Positions 29,486-43,325 of a DNA stretch of 64,000 nt are shown here, piece after piece. The notes under the pieces are model-generated. The model worked only from the letters and a program-made list of their open reading frames with translations. It was not told the DNA's origin and did not search any database. Each line of letters begins with the position of its first letter. The stretch's first letter is position 1. The stretch is from Streptomyces sp. A2-16. GTDB taxonomy: Bacteria; Actinomycetota; Actinomycetes; Streptomycetales; Streptomycetaceae. The stretch is from the NCBI RefSeq assembly GCF_018128905.1, contig NZ_CP063808.1, positions 2,790,001-2,854,000 of the forward strand. The letters run 5' to 3'. Both the position numbers and the translations under genes were made by a program.

Positions 29486-30331
29486 ATGATCGAAGACGCG
29501 GAAACCATCGACGAGTTTCTCGACCGGCACGCGGACGACGTGGAAGAAGCGGTGCGCAAGGCCGCCGCGGCCGAGGTGATGCCGCGCTTCCGGCGCCTCG
29601 CCGCGCACGAGGTCGACCAGAAGGCCGGCCCGCACGACCTGGTCACCGACGCCGACCGGCTGGCCGAGCAGTACCTGACCGCGGAGCTCGGCGCTCTCCT
29701 GCCCGGCTCCCTGGTCGTCGGCGAGGAGGCGGTGCACGCCGACCCGGCGTCGTACGAGGCACTCCAGGGCGACACCCCCGTCTGGATAGTCGACCCCGTC
29801 GACGGCACCCGGCAGTTCGTGCACGGCGACCCCGGCTTCTGCATGCTGGTCGCGCTCGTGAGGAGCGGTGTCCTGCTGGCCTCCTGGACCTACGCGCCGG
29901 CCAGGGACCAACTGGCCACGGCGATACGCGGGCGGGGCGCGTTCCTCGACGGACAGCGGCTGCACGCGGGCACGCCCGAGCCGGGCCGCGACCTCCAAGT
30001 CGCCACCTCCCACCCGGACTACACGACCGAGGACCAGAAGCGCAGCCTGCTGGGACTGTGGACGGACGGTGTCGCACCGCGCCCGTGCGGCTCGGCCGGC
30101 CTGGAGTACCTCGCCGTCGCCCGGGGCGAGTCGGACGCCGTCGCGTTCTCCTGGGAGGCGGCCTGGGACCATGCGGCGGGCCTGCTGCTGGTCGAGGAGG
30201 CGGGCGGCACCCATCTGACCGTCACCGGCGAACCGTTCCGCATCACCGGCGGCAACACCCTCCCCTTCACGGCGGCCCGCGACACGGCGACGGCCCGCAG
30301 GGTGCGGGGGCTGCTCGCGGGCGAGGCCTGA
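29486..30331 (+). CDS. Inositol-monophosphatase-family phosphatase
   Basis: This 281-residue Mg2+-dependent phosphatase has the metal-binding Glu in VVGEEAVHAD, the signature DPVDGTRQFVHG with two ligands and the Thr, and a C-terminal WEAAWDHAAGLLLVEEAG motif containing the last Asp. Substrates in this family include inositol-1-phosphate, histidinol phosphate and 3'-phosphoadenosine 5'-phosphate; none is indicated by context. The ATG at 29486 (MIEDAETIDE) is the natural start. It stands between the GGT-like and FAD oxidoreductase genes. Confidence 0.92.
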   Translation: MIEDAETIDEFLDRHADDVEEAVRKAAAAEVMPRFRRLAAHEVDQKAGPHDLVTDADRLAEQYLTAELGALLPGSLVVGEEAVHADPASYEALQGDTPVWIVDPVDGTRQFVHGDPGFCMLVALVRSGVLLASWTYAPARDQLATAIRGRGAFLDGQRLHAGTPEPGRDLQVATSHPDYTTEDQKRSLLGLWTDGVAPRPCGSAGLEYLAVARGESDAVAFSWEAAWDHAAGLLLVEEAGGTHLTVTGEPFRITGGNTLPFTAARDTATARRVRGLLAGEA

Positions 30332-30480
30332 CACGAGGGCGGGTTCGGAGTGGGGCCGGGCTCCGGTTCACCCCGCGTCCCGGCCCACCCCGCCTCCCCG
30401 ACCCACCCCCGCGCCCCGGGACCGTCGGTCCCCCGGCATATCCTGATCCTCTGGCCATCGGCTGACGAAGGGGTCCGAAG

Positions 30481-31902
30481 GTGCCGTCGATGCTCGATGC
30501 GGTCGTGGTGGGTGCGGGGCCGAACGGACTGACGGCCGCCGTGGAGCTGGCGCGCCGCGGCTTCTCCGTGGCCGTCTTCGAGGCGCGCGACACCGTGGGC
30601 GGGGGCGCTCGCACCGAGGAGCTGACCCTCCCCGGTTTCCTGCACGACCCGTGCTCCGCGGCGCACCCCCTCGGCATCAACTCCCCGGCGTTCCGTGCCC
30701 TGCCCCTGGAGCGGTACGGCCTGGAGTGGCTGCACGCCGAGCTGCCCATGGCGCACCCCTTCACCGACGGCACCGCCGCCGTGCTGTCGAGGTCGGTCGC
30801 CGAGACGGCCGCCTCGTTCGGGCCGCGCGACGCCGGGACGTACCGAAGGCTCGTCGCGCCGTTCCTGCCCAAGTGGGACACCCTGGCCCGCGACTTCATG
30901 TCGCTGCCCGCGACCGCGCTGCCCCGCGACCCGGTCACGCTGGCCCGCTTCGGTCTCCTCGGGCTGCCCCCGTCGACCTGGCTGATGCGCCGTTTCCGCG
31001 ACGAACGCGCGAAGACCCTGTTCGCCGGGCTCGTCGCGCATGTCATGGCCCCGCTCGACGGCTTCGCCACCGGCGCCATCGGACTGGTCTTCGCCCTCGC
31101 GGCACACGCGCGCGGCTGGCCCGTGGCGCGCGGCGGCTCCCAGTCGATCTCCGACGCGCTCGCCGCGTACCTCAAGGACCTCGGCGGCACCGTCCACACG
31201 GACTACGAGGTCAAGCGGCTCGACGACCTGCCGCCCGCTCGCGCGTACGTCTTCGACACCTCGCCCACCGCCCTCGCCCGCATCGCCGGTTTCGGCACCT
31301 ACTACCAGGGCTACCGCTACGGCCCGGGCGTCTTCAAGGTCGACTACGCCCTCGACGGGCCCGTGCCGTGGACCGCCAAGGAGGCGCGCGCCGCGGGCAC
31401 CGTGCAGATCGGCGCCGACACCGCGGAGATCGGCGCGGCCCTGCGCTCCGCGTCCCGGGAGGGCCGCGCGCCCGACAAGCCGTTCATGATCACCGTGCAG
31501 CCGAGTGTCGTCGACCCCGGCCGGGCCCCCGCCGGAAAGCATGTCTTCTGGGTCTACGGCCATGTCCCCAGCGGCTGGACCGGCGACCTCACCGATGCCA
31601 TCGAGCGTCAACTGGAGCGCTTCGCCCCGGGGTTCCGCGACCGCGTCCTCGCCCGTGCCACCGCGGGACCGCCCGAGATGGCCGCCCGCAACGCCAACTA
31701 CGTCGGCGGCGACATCGCCTCCGGCGCGGTCACCGGACTCCAGATCATGCTGCGTCCCAAACTCTCCCTGTACCCCTACAGCACCCCGCATCCGGCCGTC
31801 TTCATCTGCTCGTCGGCGACCCCGCCGGGGCCGGGCGTGCACGGCATGTCGGGGCACAACGCGGCGAAGGCCGTATGGCGGCGGCTGCGGCAGGAGGCCT
31901 GA
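30481..31902 (+). CDS. FAD-dependent oxidoreductase, phytoene-desaturase-like
   Basis: This 473-residue flavoprotein has an N-terminal Rossmann motif ([20 protein letters not shown]) and the FAD C-terminal block ([17 protein letters not shown]), as in CrtI-like and related NAD(P)/FAD oxidoreductases. The GTG at 30481 follows GAAGGGG; the ATG at 30490 is equally possible. There is no carotenoid gene nearby, so a desaturase role is not supported by context. The reaction is unknown. It lies between an inositol-phosphatase-like gene and a macro-domain gene, both on the same strand but with gaps of about 150-250 bases. Confidence 0.88.
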   Translation: MPSMLDAVVVGAGPNGLTAAVELARRGFSVAVFEARDTVGGGARTEELTLPGFLHDPCSAAHPLGINSPAFRALPLERYGLEWLHAELPMAHPFTDGTAAVLSRSVAETAASFGPRDAGTYRRLVAPFLPKWDTLARDFMSLPATALPRDPVTLARFGLLGLPPSTWLMRRFRDERAKTLFAGLVAHVMAPLDGFATGAIGLVFALAAHARGWPVARGGSQSISDALAAYLKDLGGTVHTDYEVKRLDDLPPARAYVFDTSPTALARIAGFGTYYQGYRYGPGVFKVDYALDGPVPWTAKEARAAGTVQIGADTAEIGAALRSASREGRAPDKPFMITVQPSVVDPGRAPAGKHVFWVYGHVPSGWTGDLTDAIERQLERFAPGFRDRVLARATAGPPEMAARNANYVGGDIASGAVTGLQIMLRPKLSLYPYSTPHPAVFICSSATPPGPGVHGMSGHNAAKAVWRRLRQEA

Positions 31903-32154
31903 GGCTCCGCGAGCCGGTGACACGTGCGCCGGGTTCAGGCAGTGCGCCGAGGTTCAGGTCGTGTGCCGTTGTTCGGGCCGTGCGTCGGGCTTCTTCGGCG
32001 CCGTGGACGCGGGACGGGCCGCGGCGGTCCTCGGCCTCGTCCGCCGGGTGCGTGGCCGAGGACGTGACTCCGCAGCCGGTCGCCGCCCCGGCCGGCCCCG
32101 CCCCGGCACGATGATCGGGCTGCCCCCGGTGGGGCGGGCTGGAAGAGTGGCGTC

Positions 32155-32664
32155 ATGACCACCATCAGGCTCGTCCAGGGCGATATCACGCGAGAGAGCG
32201 CCGACGCGATCGTCAACGCCGCGAACTCCTCACTCCTCGGTGGGGGAGGAGTCGACGGTGCCATCCACCGCCGCGGCGGCCCCACGATCCTGGCGGACTG
32301 CCGCAAGCTGCGAGCCGGTCACTACGGCAAGGGGCTGCCCACCGGAAAGGCGGTCGCCACCACCGCGGGCGAACTCGACGCGCGCTGGGTGATCCACACC
32401 GTCGGCCCCCGTTACAGCCGCGATGAGGACCGCTCGGAGCTGCTGACCTCCTGCTACCGCGAGTCCCTGCGCGTCGCCGACGAACTGGGCGCCCGCACCG
32501 TCGCCTTCCCGGCGGTGTCCGCCGGCATCTACGGCTGGCCGATCGACGACGCCGCCCGGATCGCGGTGCGGACCGTACGGGAGACGAGGACCGCGGTCGA
32601 GGAGGTCCGGTTCGTGCTGTTCGACGAGACGGCGTACCGGGCGTTCGCGGAGCAGATCGCCTGA
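32155..32664 (+). CDS. Macro-domain ADP-ribose / O-acetyl-ADP-ribose hydrolase
   Basis: This 169-residue single macro domain shows IVNAANSSLLGGGGVDGAIH (ADP-ribose binding, catalytic Asn/Asp region), the phosphate loop AFPAVSAGIYGWP and a conserved HTVGP strand. Such proteins deacetylate O-acetyl-ADP-ribose made by sirtuins or remove ADP-ribose from acidic residues. The length fits MacroD/YmdB types. A Sir2 deacetylase is encoded 12 kb away. The ATG at 32155 has GGAAGAG upstream. The preceding 252-base gap shows no coding potential. Confidence 0.94.
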   Translation: MTTIRLVQGDITRESADAIVNAANSSLLGGGGVDGAIHRRGGPTILADCRKLRAGHYGKGLPTGKAVATTAGELDARWVIHTVGPRYSRDEDRSELLTSCYRESLRVADELGARTVAFPAVSAGIYGWPIDDAARIAVRTVRETRTAVEEVRFVLFDETAYRAFAEQIA

Positions 32665-32852
32665 CGGCCGGAGCCCTTACCCTGACGGCCGAACGCCTCC
32701 GAGAGCCGCAATCCGGGGAGCGTGCGGGGAAAGTGCCTGTTCAGGGGCGTGGTGGCGCGGTGAGCGGCCGGCTGCGGGGCTCGCGACCGGTTGCGGGGCA
32801 CCCGCGGGGTTCTCACGGTGGGCCCAACGAAGCACTTCGAAAGGACCCCCGC

Positions 32853-37530
<4,678 letters not shown>

Positions 37531-37572
37531 CGCACCGCGTGGGTGAGGCGGCCCCGGACACCCGGGAACGCC

Positions 37573-38739
37573 TCACCCAGGTCGGCGAGACAGGCCCACA
37601 GCAACCACCGGGCCGCACGCCAGGAGGAGCGCCAGCACCCCGTACCCGTACGTCAGGGTCGCGGCCGCGGCCACCCCGGCGACCAGCAACGGGCCACCGG
37701 CGTCCCCCAGTTCGCGTCCCAGCTCGGCCGCCCCCATCGTCCGGCCCAGCCGTTCCGGTGGAGTCGAGGCCGCGAGCGCGGCGAAACCCAGGGGTGTGAT
37801 CAGTCCCGTCCCGACCCCGATCAGCGCGGCCCCCAGCAGCACGCCCGCGAGACCCGGCAGCATCGCGCAGCCCAGACCGGCCGCCGCCACCAGCGACCCG
37901 GCGCTCAGCCCACCTCGTACCGTGAGCTGCCCCGCATCCAACGCCCGCCCGGCGCGCGGCTGCACGACCGCCGCGCAGCCCGCGAGCACCGACACCGCGG
38001 CACCCGTCGCCACCGTGCCGAGCCCCGCCGCCGCGCCCGAGACGGGCAGGAAACCCACCCCCACCGAGAGCGCGGCCGTCGCCCCGGCGAGCGCGGACGT
38101 CGGGATCAGGAACACCGGGTCGGTCAGTTGCCGCGCCAGGTCCAGGACGGTCTGCCGGGCCCGGGGCAGGGGCGGTACGACGGGTACGGCGATCAGCGCC
38201 CACACCGCCACGGCCGCGCCCAGCACCGCCAGCACCGTGAACAGCAGCCGCAGCCCGCCCGCCCACACCAGGACGCCGCCGAGCAGCGGGCCCAGGGTGT
38301 AGCCGACGGACTTGTGGAAGCCGTAACTCCCGAAGGCCCGCCCGTGCTTGGCGGCCGGATTCAGCCGGGCCACCAGCGCGGACGCGGCGGGGGAGAAGGC
38401 GGCGGCCGCCGACCCCTGCCCGAGCCGTGCCGCCCACAGCCACCCCGGGCTGTCGGCGAGGGCGTAGAGCGCGGACGCGACGGCGAAGGCCACCAGTCCG
38501 CCCAGGAGCACGGGGCGTGCCCCGATCCGGTCGGCGATCGTGCCGAACAGCGGCTTGAGCAGGACCTCGGCACCGTCGTAGAGGGCGAGCAGACCGCCCA
38601 GCACGAGCAGTGAGGTGACCGCGTCCTCCGAGTCCGCGCCGAGGTTCGCGGCGATGCCGTGGGCGCCGAAGGCGGTGGTGAAACCGGCCGCGTACAGCGG
38701 CCACATCACCCGCCGGGGCGGCTCACTCGGTGGTGTCAC
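37573..38739 (-). CDS. MFS transporter next to an ArsR regulator
   Basis: This is a major-facilitator protein of about 388 residues with 12 predicted helices and the conserved loop GTIADRIGARPVLLGG between TM2 and TM3. The GTG at 38739 overlaps the end of the arsR gene by 17 bases, so the two are co-transcribed; an ATG at 38706 is an alternative. Coupling to an ArsR with a Co/Ni/Zn-type site suggests efflux of a metal or metal complex, but MFS drug exporters look the same in sequence. Confidence 0.85.
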   Translation of the reverse strand: MTPPSEPPRRVMWPLYAAGFTTAFGAHGIAANLGADSEDAVTSLLVLGGLLALYDGAEVLLKPLFGTIADRIGARPVLLGGLVAFAVASALYALADSPGWLWAARLGQGSAAAAFSPAASALVARLNPAAKHGRAFGSYGFHKSVGYTLGPLLGGVLVWAGGLRLLFTVLAVLGAAVAVWALIAVPVVPPLPRARQTVLDLARQLTDPVFLIPTSALAGATAALSVGVGFLPVSGAAAGLGTVATGAAVSVLAGCAAVVQPRAGRALDAGQLTVRGGLSAGSLVAAAGLGCAMLPGLAGVLLGAALIGVGTGLITPLGFAALAASTPPERLGRTMGAAELGRELGDAGGPLLVAGVAAAATLTYGYGVLALLLACGPVVAVGLSRRPG

Positions 38740-39085
38740 TGAGCCCGAGCCGCAGGTGTTCCACGTGGTACACGGCCTGGTCGAGCAGCTCGGCGACATG
38801 GTGGTCGTGCAGGGCGTACACCACCGACCGGCCCCGGCGCTCGCCCACGACCAGGCCCAGGTTGCGCAGCAGGCGCAGCTGGTGCGAGCACGCCGACTGC
38901 TCCATGCCCACCTCCGCGGCCAACTCGGTGGCCGGCAGCGGTCCTTCGCGCAGCCGGGCGAGGATCAGCAGGCGGGAGGGGGTGGAGAGGGCCTGGAGGG
39001 TGGTGGCGACCTTGGCCACGTTGGCCGCGTCCAGGCGTACGCGCTCGGCGGTTTCCTGCGCGGTGGTGACGGCTCCATGACCCAT
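38723..39085 (-). CDS. ArsR/SmtB-family metal-responsive repressor
   Basis: This 120-residue winged-helix repressor has its recognition helix in QSACSHQLRLLRNLGLV. The alpha-5 region carries a complete DxH-x10-HxxH array in DHHVAELLDQAVYHVEH, the inter-subunit site that binds Zn, Co or Ni in SmtB, CzrA and NmtR. There is no alpha-3N CxC site. It is divergent from a P1B-4 metal ATPase gene, with an SmtB-like palindrome between, and overlaps an MFS gene downstream. It is therefore expected to derepress both metal exporters on metal binding. Confidence 0.93.
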   Translation of the reverse strand: MGHGAVTTAQETAERVRLDAANVAKVATTLQALSTPSRLLILARLREGPLPATELAAEVGMEQSACSHQLRLLRNLGLVVGERRGRSVVYALHDHHVAELLDQAVYHVEHLRLGLSDTTE

Positions 39086-39105
39086 GGGCGGTATCTTACC
39101 CGTCG

Positions 39106-39135
39106 CACATGAACAGATGAATGAGTCTTCATGTG
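39106..39135. promoter_or_regulatory. ArsR/SmtB-type operator CACATGAA-n14-TTCATGTG
   Basis: Perfect 8-base arms and an A+T-rich core containing TGAACAGATGAAT closely resemble the SmtB operator (ATGAACA half-sites). The site lies between the arsR start (39085) and the metal ATPase start, and overlaps the likely -10 region (TATCTT at 39092). Confidence 0.7.
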
Positions 39136-39153
39136 TTCCTGTATGGTGCTCGG

Positions 39154-41142
39154 GTGTCCACGACTCTCACCCCGGCCCGTGTCCCCTCGCCCCCTCGCCC
39201 GGCACCGCGCCGCACCCGGGTGCTCGCCCTCCCCGAGGCCCGCTGGGCGCTGGCGTCGACCGCCGCGTTCCTGTTCGGTCTCGCACTGGACCTCGGCGGC
39301 CTGCCGTGGTGGGCGTACGGCCCGCTGTACGCGCTCGCCTATGCCACCGGCGGCTGGGAACCGGCCCTCGAAGGGCTCCGGGCGCTGCGCGGGAGGACCC
39401 TCGACGTCGACCTGCTGATGATCGTCGCGGCGCTCGGCGCGGCCGCGATCGGCCAGGTCCTGGACGGCGCCCTGCTGATCGTCATCTTCGCCACGTCCGG
39501 CGCCCTGGAGGCCCTGGCCACCGCCCGCACCGCCGACTCGGTACGCGGCCTGCTCGACCTCGCGCCCGCGCTGGCGACCCGGGTGACCGAGAGCGGCGAG
39601 GAGACGGTCCCGGCGGGTGAACTCGCCGTGGGTGACGTCCTGTTGATCCGGCCCGGCGAGCGCATCGGCGCCGACGGGCGGGTCCTGGACGGCGCGAGCG
39701 AGGCCGACCAGGCGACCATCACCGGCGAACCCCTCCCGGTCGCCAAGGGTCCCGGCGACGAGGTCTTCGCCGGCACGCTCAACGGCACCGGCGCGCTGCG
39801 TGTCCGCGTCGTGCGCGACCCCGCCGACTCCGTGATCGCCCGCATCGTGACCCTGGTCGAGGAGGCATCCCGGACCAAGGCGCCCACGCAGCTCTTCATC
39901 GAGAGGATCGAGCAGCGGTACGCGGTGGGGATCGTGGTCGCCACGCTCGCCGTGTTCGGTGTGCCGCTGGTGTTCGGCGCCGGCCTCACCGACGCGTTGC
40001 TGCGTGCGATGACCTTCATGATCGTCGCCTCGCCGTGCGCGGTCGTCCTCGCGACCATGCCGCCCCTGCTGTCCGCCATCGCCAACGCCGGGCGGCACGG
40101 AGTCCTGGTGAAGTCGGCGGTCGCGATGGAGCGGCTCGGCGAGGTGGACGCCGTGGCCCTCGACAAGACGGGCACCCTGACGGAGGGGAGGCCCGAGGTG
40201 ACGGCGGTACGACCGTTTCCGGGGGCGGAGCTCGACGAGGACGAGCTGCTCGCCCTGGCGGCCGCCGCCGAGTACCCCAGCGAGCATCCGCTGGCGCGGG
40301 CGATCGTGACGTCGGCGCGGGCGAGGGGACTCCGGATCGCGCCCGCGACGGACTTCGTGGCGACGCCGGGACGCGGGGTGGTCGCACGGATCGAGGGACG
40401 GATCGTCGGCGTCACCCGGGCGCAGGACTCGGGGCCCGGGCCGGACCGGGCGGATCCGGGCGGTCGTACAGGAGAGGCCTACGCCCGCCGGCAGGACACC
40501 TCGGGCGCCACCGTCGTCCTCGTCACCCTCGACGGCATCCCCGCGGGCACCCTCGCCCTCACCGACCGGCTCCGCCCCGGGGCCAGTGCCGCCACCGGCG
40601 CGCTCGCCGCGCTGACCGGCACCGCACCCGTCCTGCTCACCGGCGACAACGCGCGGGCCGCCGCCCGGGTCGCGGAGGCCACCGGCCTGGTGGACGTCCG
40701 GGCGGACCTGCTGCCCGAGGGCAAGGTGGACGCCGTGCGGGAGCTGCAGGACGCCGGGCGCAGGGTGCTGTTCGTCGGGGACGGGGTCAACGACGCGCCC
40801 GCGCTCGCCGCCGCCCACTCCGGCATCGCGATGGGCCGTGCGGGCTCCGACCTCGCGCTGGAGACGGCGGACGCCGTCGTCGTACGGGACGAGCTCGCGA
40901 CGGTTCCGGCGGTCGTACGGCTGTCCCGGACCGCCCGCCGACTGGTCCTGCAGAACCTGGTGATCGCGGGCGCCTTCATCACCGGACTCGTCCTGTGGGA
41001 CCTCCTCGGCCACCTCCCGCTGCCGCTCGGTGTCGCCGGGCACGAGGGATCCACGGTCCTCGTCGGCCTCAACGGACTGCGGCTGCTGCGCGAGTCCGCG
41101 TGGCGACCGGGCGAGCTCCAGGTCCAGGGCACACGAGGTTGA
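39154..41142 (+). CDS. P1B-4-type metal-exporting ATPase (Co/Zn/Fe class)
   Basis: This 662-residue heavy-metal P-type ATPase lacks an N-terminal metal-binding domain. It has the TM metal motif SPC (VASPCAVVLAT) instead of CPC and HEGST in the last helix pair, the signature of the P1B-4 subgroup (CoaT, CtpD, PfeT). Catalytic parts are intact: DKTGTLTEG phosphorylation loop, SEHPLARAI HP motif, GDGVNDAPAL. The GTG at 39154 is preferred because an ATG at 39121 lies inside the operator. Together with the divergent ArsR it forms a Co/Zn-type efflux locus. Confidence 0.92.
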   Translation: MSTTLTPARVPSPPRPAPRRTRVLALPEARWALASTAAFLFGLALDLGGLPWWAYGPLYALAYATGGWEPALEGLRALRGRTLDVDLLMIVAALGAAAIGQVLDGALLIVIFATSGALEALATARTADSVRGLLDLAPALATRVTESGEETVPAGELAVGDVLLIRPGERIGADGRVLDGASEADQATITGEPLPVAKGPGDEVFAGTLNGTGALRVRVVRDPADSVIARIVTLVEEASRTKAPTQLFIERIEQRYAVGIVVATLAVFGVPLVFGAGLTDALLRAMTFMIVASPCAVVLATMPPLLSAIANAGRHGVLVKSAVAMERLGEVDAVALDKTGTLTEGRPEVTAVRPFPGAELDEDELLALAAAAEYPSEHPLARAIVTSARARGLRIAPATDFVATPGRGVVARIEGRIVGVTRAQDSGPGPDRADPGGRTGEAYARRQDTSGATVVLVTLDGIPAGTLALTDRLRPGASAATGALAALTGTAPVLLTGDNARAAARVAEATGLVDVRADLLPEGKVDAVRELQDAGRRVLFVGDGVNDAPALAAAHSGIAMGRAGSDLALETADAVVVRDELATVPAVVRLSRTARRLVLQNLVIAGAFITGLVLWDLLGHLPLPLGVAGHEGSTVLVGLNGLRLLRESAWRPGELQVQGTRG

Positions 41143-41203
41143 TGTCGGATTCTCGCCAGCCCGGGCCCGGCGGGTGGCCGATGCTGGACGCATGCAGACG
41201 GGG

Positions 41204-42691
41204 ATGTACACCGAGACCGAGCGCTGTGTGCGCGCCGTGCAGTCGAAGGACGCGCGGTTCGACGGCTGGTTCTTCACGGCCGTCCTGACGACCCGCATCT
41301 ACTGCCGTCCGAGCTGTCCCGCCGTACCGCCCAAGCCCGCGAACATGACCTTCTACCCGAGCGCGGCTGCCTGCCAGCAGGCGGGCTTCCGCGCCTGCAA
41401 GCGGTGCCGGCCCGACACCAGCCCCGGCTCGCCCGAGTGGAACCAGCGAGCCGACCTCGTGGCCCGCGCGATGCGGCTGATCGCCGACGGAGTCGTCGAC
41501 CGCGAGGGCGTGCCCGGCCTCGCCACCCGGCTCGGCTACAGCACCCGGCAGATCGAACGCCAGCTGCTCGCCGAACTCGGCGCGGGCCCCCTCGCCCTCG
41601 CCCGGGCCCAGCGCGCCCAGACGGCGAGGATCCTGATCGAGACGACCGCACTGCCGATGGCGGACATCGCCTTCGCGGCCGGTTTCTCCGCGATCCGTAC
41701 CTTCAACGACACCGTGCGCGAGGTCTTCGCGCTCTCGCCGAGCGATCTGCGCACGCGCGCCGCGAAGAAGTCCGCACGGGACACACCGGGCACGCCGGAC
41801 ACCCCCGGCTTCCTCTCCCTGCGCCTGCCGTTCCGCGCCCCCCTCAACCCCGACAACCTCTTCGGCCACCTCGCGGCCACCGCCGTGCCGGGCGTGGAGG
41901 AGTGGCGGGACGGCGCGTACCGGCGCACGCTGCGGCTGCCGTACGGACACGGCGTCGTGGCTCTCGCACCGCAGCCCGACCACATCGCCTGCCGGCTGAT
42001 GCTCAGCGATCTGCGGGACCTGACCGTGGCCATCAGCCGCTGCCGCCGGATGCTCGACCTGGACGCCGATCCGGTCGCGATCGACGACCAGCTGCGCACG
42101 GACCCGCTCCTGGCCCCCCTGGTGGACAAGGCGCCCGGCCGACGCGTCCCGCGCACGGTCGACGAGGCGGAGTTCGCCGTACGGGCGGTGCTGGGCCAGC
42201 AGGTCTCCACGGCGGCGGCCCGCACCCACGCGGCGCGCCTGGTCGCGGCCCACGGCGAACCGGTCGACGACCCCGAGGGCGGCCTGACGCACCTCTTCCC
42301 GTCCCCCGGGGCCCTGGCCGCGGTGGACCCCGCCTCGCTCGCGATGCCCCGCACCCGCCGTGCGACCTTCACCTCCCTGGTCGGCCAACTGGCAGACGAA
42401 ACACTCCAGTTGGGTGTGGGGACCGACTGGGCGGAGACCCGGGCCCGGCTCCTCGGACTCCCCGGCTTCGGCCCCTGGACGGTCGACGTCATCGCCATGC
42501 GCGCCCTGGGCGACCCGGACGCCTTCCTCCCGACCGACCTCGGAATCCGCCGTGCCGCCCAGGAGTTGGGCCTGCCCTCGACCCCGGCCGCGCTGACGGC
42601 CCGTGCGGCGGCCTGGCGGCCCTGGCGGGCGTACGCGGTCCAGTACCTGTGGGCGACCGACAGTCACCCGATCAACTTCCTTCCCGTCTGA
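41204..42691 (+). CDS. alkA: Ada-AlkA fusion: methyl-phosphotriester-sensing activator and 3-methyladenine glycosylase
   Basis: This 495-residue protein fuses three modules: the N-terminal Ada zinc domain (TRIYCRPSC, ACKRCRPD; four Cys, the first as methyl acceptor), an AraC-type DNA-binding domain (about 85-185, RQIERQLLAELG, DIAFAAGFSAIRTFND), and an AlkA glycosylase domain with helix-hairpin-helix LLGLPGFGPWTVDVIAMR and catalytic Asp in LPTDLG. It removes alkylated bases and probably activates its own operon. The start MYTETERC (41204) fits the family; MQTG at 41192 is possible. The ogt gene follows after nine bases. Confidence 0.95.
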   Translation: MYTETERCVRAVQSKDARFDGWFFTAVLTTRIYCRPSCPAVPPKPANMTFYPSAAACQQAGFRACKRCRPDTSPGSPEWNQRADLVARAMRLIADGVVDREGVPGLATRLGYSTRQIERQLLAELGAGPLALARAQRAQTARILIETTALPMADIAFAAGFSAIRTFNDTVREVFALSPSDLRTRAAKKSARDTPGTPDTPGFLSLRLPFRAPLNPDNLFGHLAATAVPGVEEWRDGAYRRTLRLPYGHGVVALAPQPDHIACRLMLSDLRDLTVAISRCRRMLDLDADPVAIDDQLRTDPLLAPLVDKAPGRRVPRTVDEAEFAVRAVLGQQVSTAAARTHAARLVAAHGEPVDDPEGGLTHLFPSPGALAAVDPASLAMPRTRRATFTSLVGQLADETLQLGVGTDWAETRARLLGLPGFGPWTVDVIAMRALGDPDAFLPTDLGIRRAAQELGLPSTPAALTARAAAWRPWRAYAVQYLWATDSHPINFLPV

Positions 42692-42700
42692 GGACGTTCC

Positions 42701-43183
42701 GTGAAACAGCACACCGTGATCGACAGTCCCTACGGCCCCCTGACCCTCGTCGCCGACGACGGCGTCCTGTGCGGCCTCTACATGACAGACCAGCGCCACC
42801 GTCCGCCGCAGGAGACCTTCGGGGAACCCGACGACGGATGGTCCAAGGAGGCAGAGGACCAGCTCAAGGCGTACTTCGAGGGCGAGTTGCAGGAGTTCAC
42901 GCTGGAACTGCGCCTGCACGGAACCCCGTTCCAGCGCACGGTCTGGGAACAGCTGCGCCGCATCCCGCACGGCGAGACCCGCACCTACGGCCAACTCGCC
43001 GACGCCCTCGGCAACCCCGGCGCCTCCCGCGCGGTCGGCCTCGCCAACGGCAAGAACCCGATCGGCATCATCGTCCCCTGCCACCGCGTGGTCGGTGCGG
43101 ACGGCAGCCTCACGGGCTACGGCGGCGGACTGGAACGCAAGCAGCGGCTGCTGGACTTCGAGCGGGGGGCGGCCCTGTTCTGA
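42701..43183 (+). CDS. ogt: Methylated-DNA--protein-cysteine methyltransferase
   Basis: This 160-residue suicide repair protein transfers the alkyl group from O6-alkylguanine to its active Cys in IIVPCHRVVG. The DNA-binding helix and Asn hinge (FQRTVWEQLRRIP, SRAVGLANGKNP) are present. It starts at GTG 42701 after TGAGGACG. It forms an adaptive-response operon with the preceding Ada-AlkA gene. Confidence 0.96.
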   Translation: MKQHTVIDSPYGPLTLVADDGVLCGLYMTDQRHRPPQETFGEPDDGWSKEAEDQLKAYFEGELQEFTLELRLHGTPFQRTVWEQLRRIPHGETRTYGQLADALGNPGASRAVGLANGKNPIGIIVPCHRVVGADGSLTGYGGGLERKQRLLDFERGAALF

Positions 43184-43193
43184 AGGCGCCCAG

Positions 43194-43223
43194 AGCAGGG
43201 AGTACGCCTCGGCACTCCCTGCT
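43194..43223 (+). terminator. Terminator of the alkA-ogt operon
   Basis: A perfect 10-bp stem AGCAGGGAGT/ACTCCCTGCT with a 10-base loop starts 10 bases after the ogt stop. It also separates the typical high-G+C region from the A+T-richer DNA that follows. Confidence 0.8.
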
Positions 43224-43325
43224 TCGCGGTGTATTATGGGGATGAATGGCATGTTATGCGCGGTTTGTGAATGAACCGCCACGGATAAATTGATTCCTCC
43301 GTCCACTCCCCACGGGGGTGGGATC

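Noticed and set aside
30481-31902. Phytoene desaturase (carotenoid synthesis) assignment
   Set aside because: Only the FAD-binding fold supports it; no other carotenoid gene lies nearby, so it is reported as a generic FAD oxidoreductase.
38965-41298. 777-codon minus-strand frame opposite the metal ATPase gene
   Set aside because: It is the shadow of an intact P1B-type ATPase with DKTGT, SPC and GDGVNDAP motifs.
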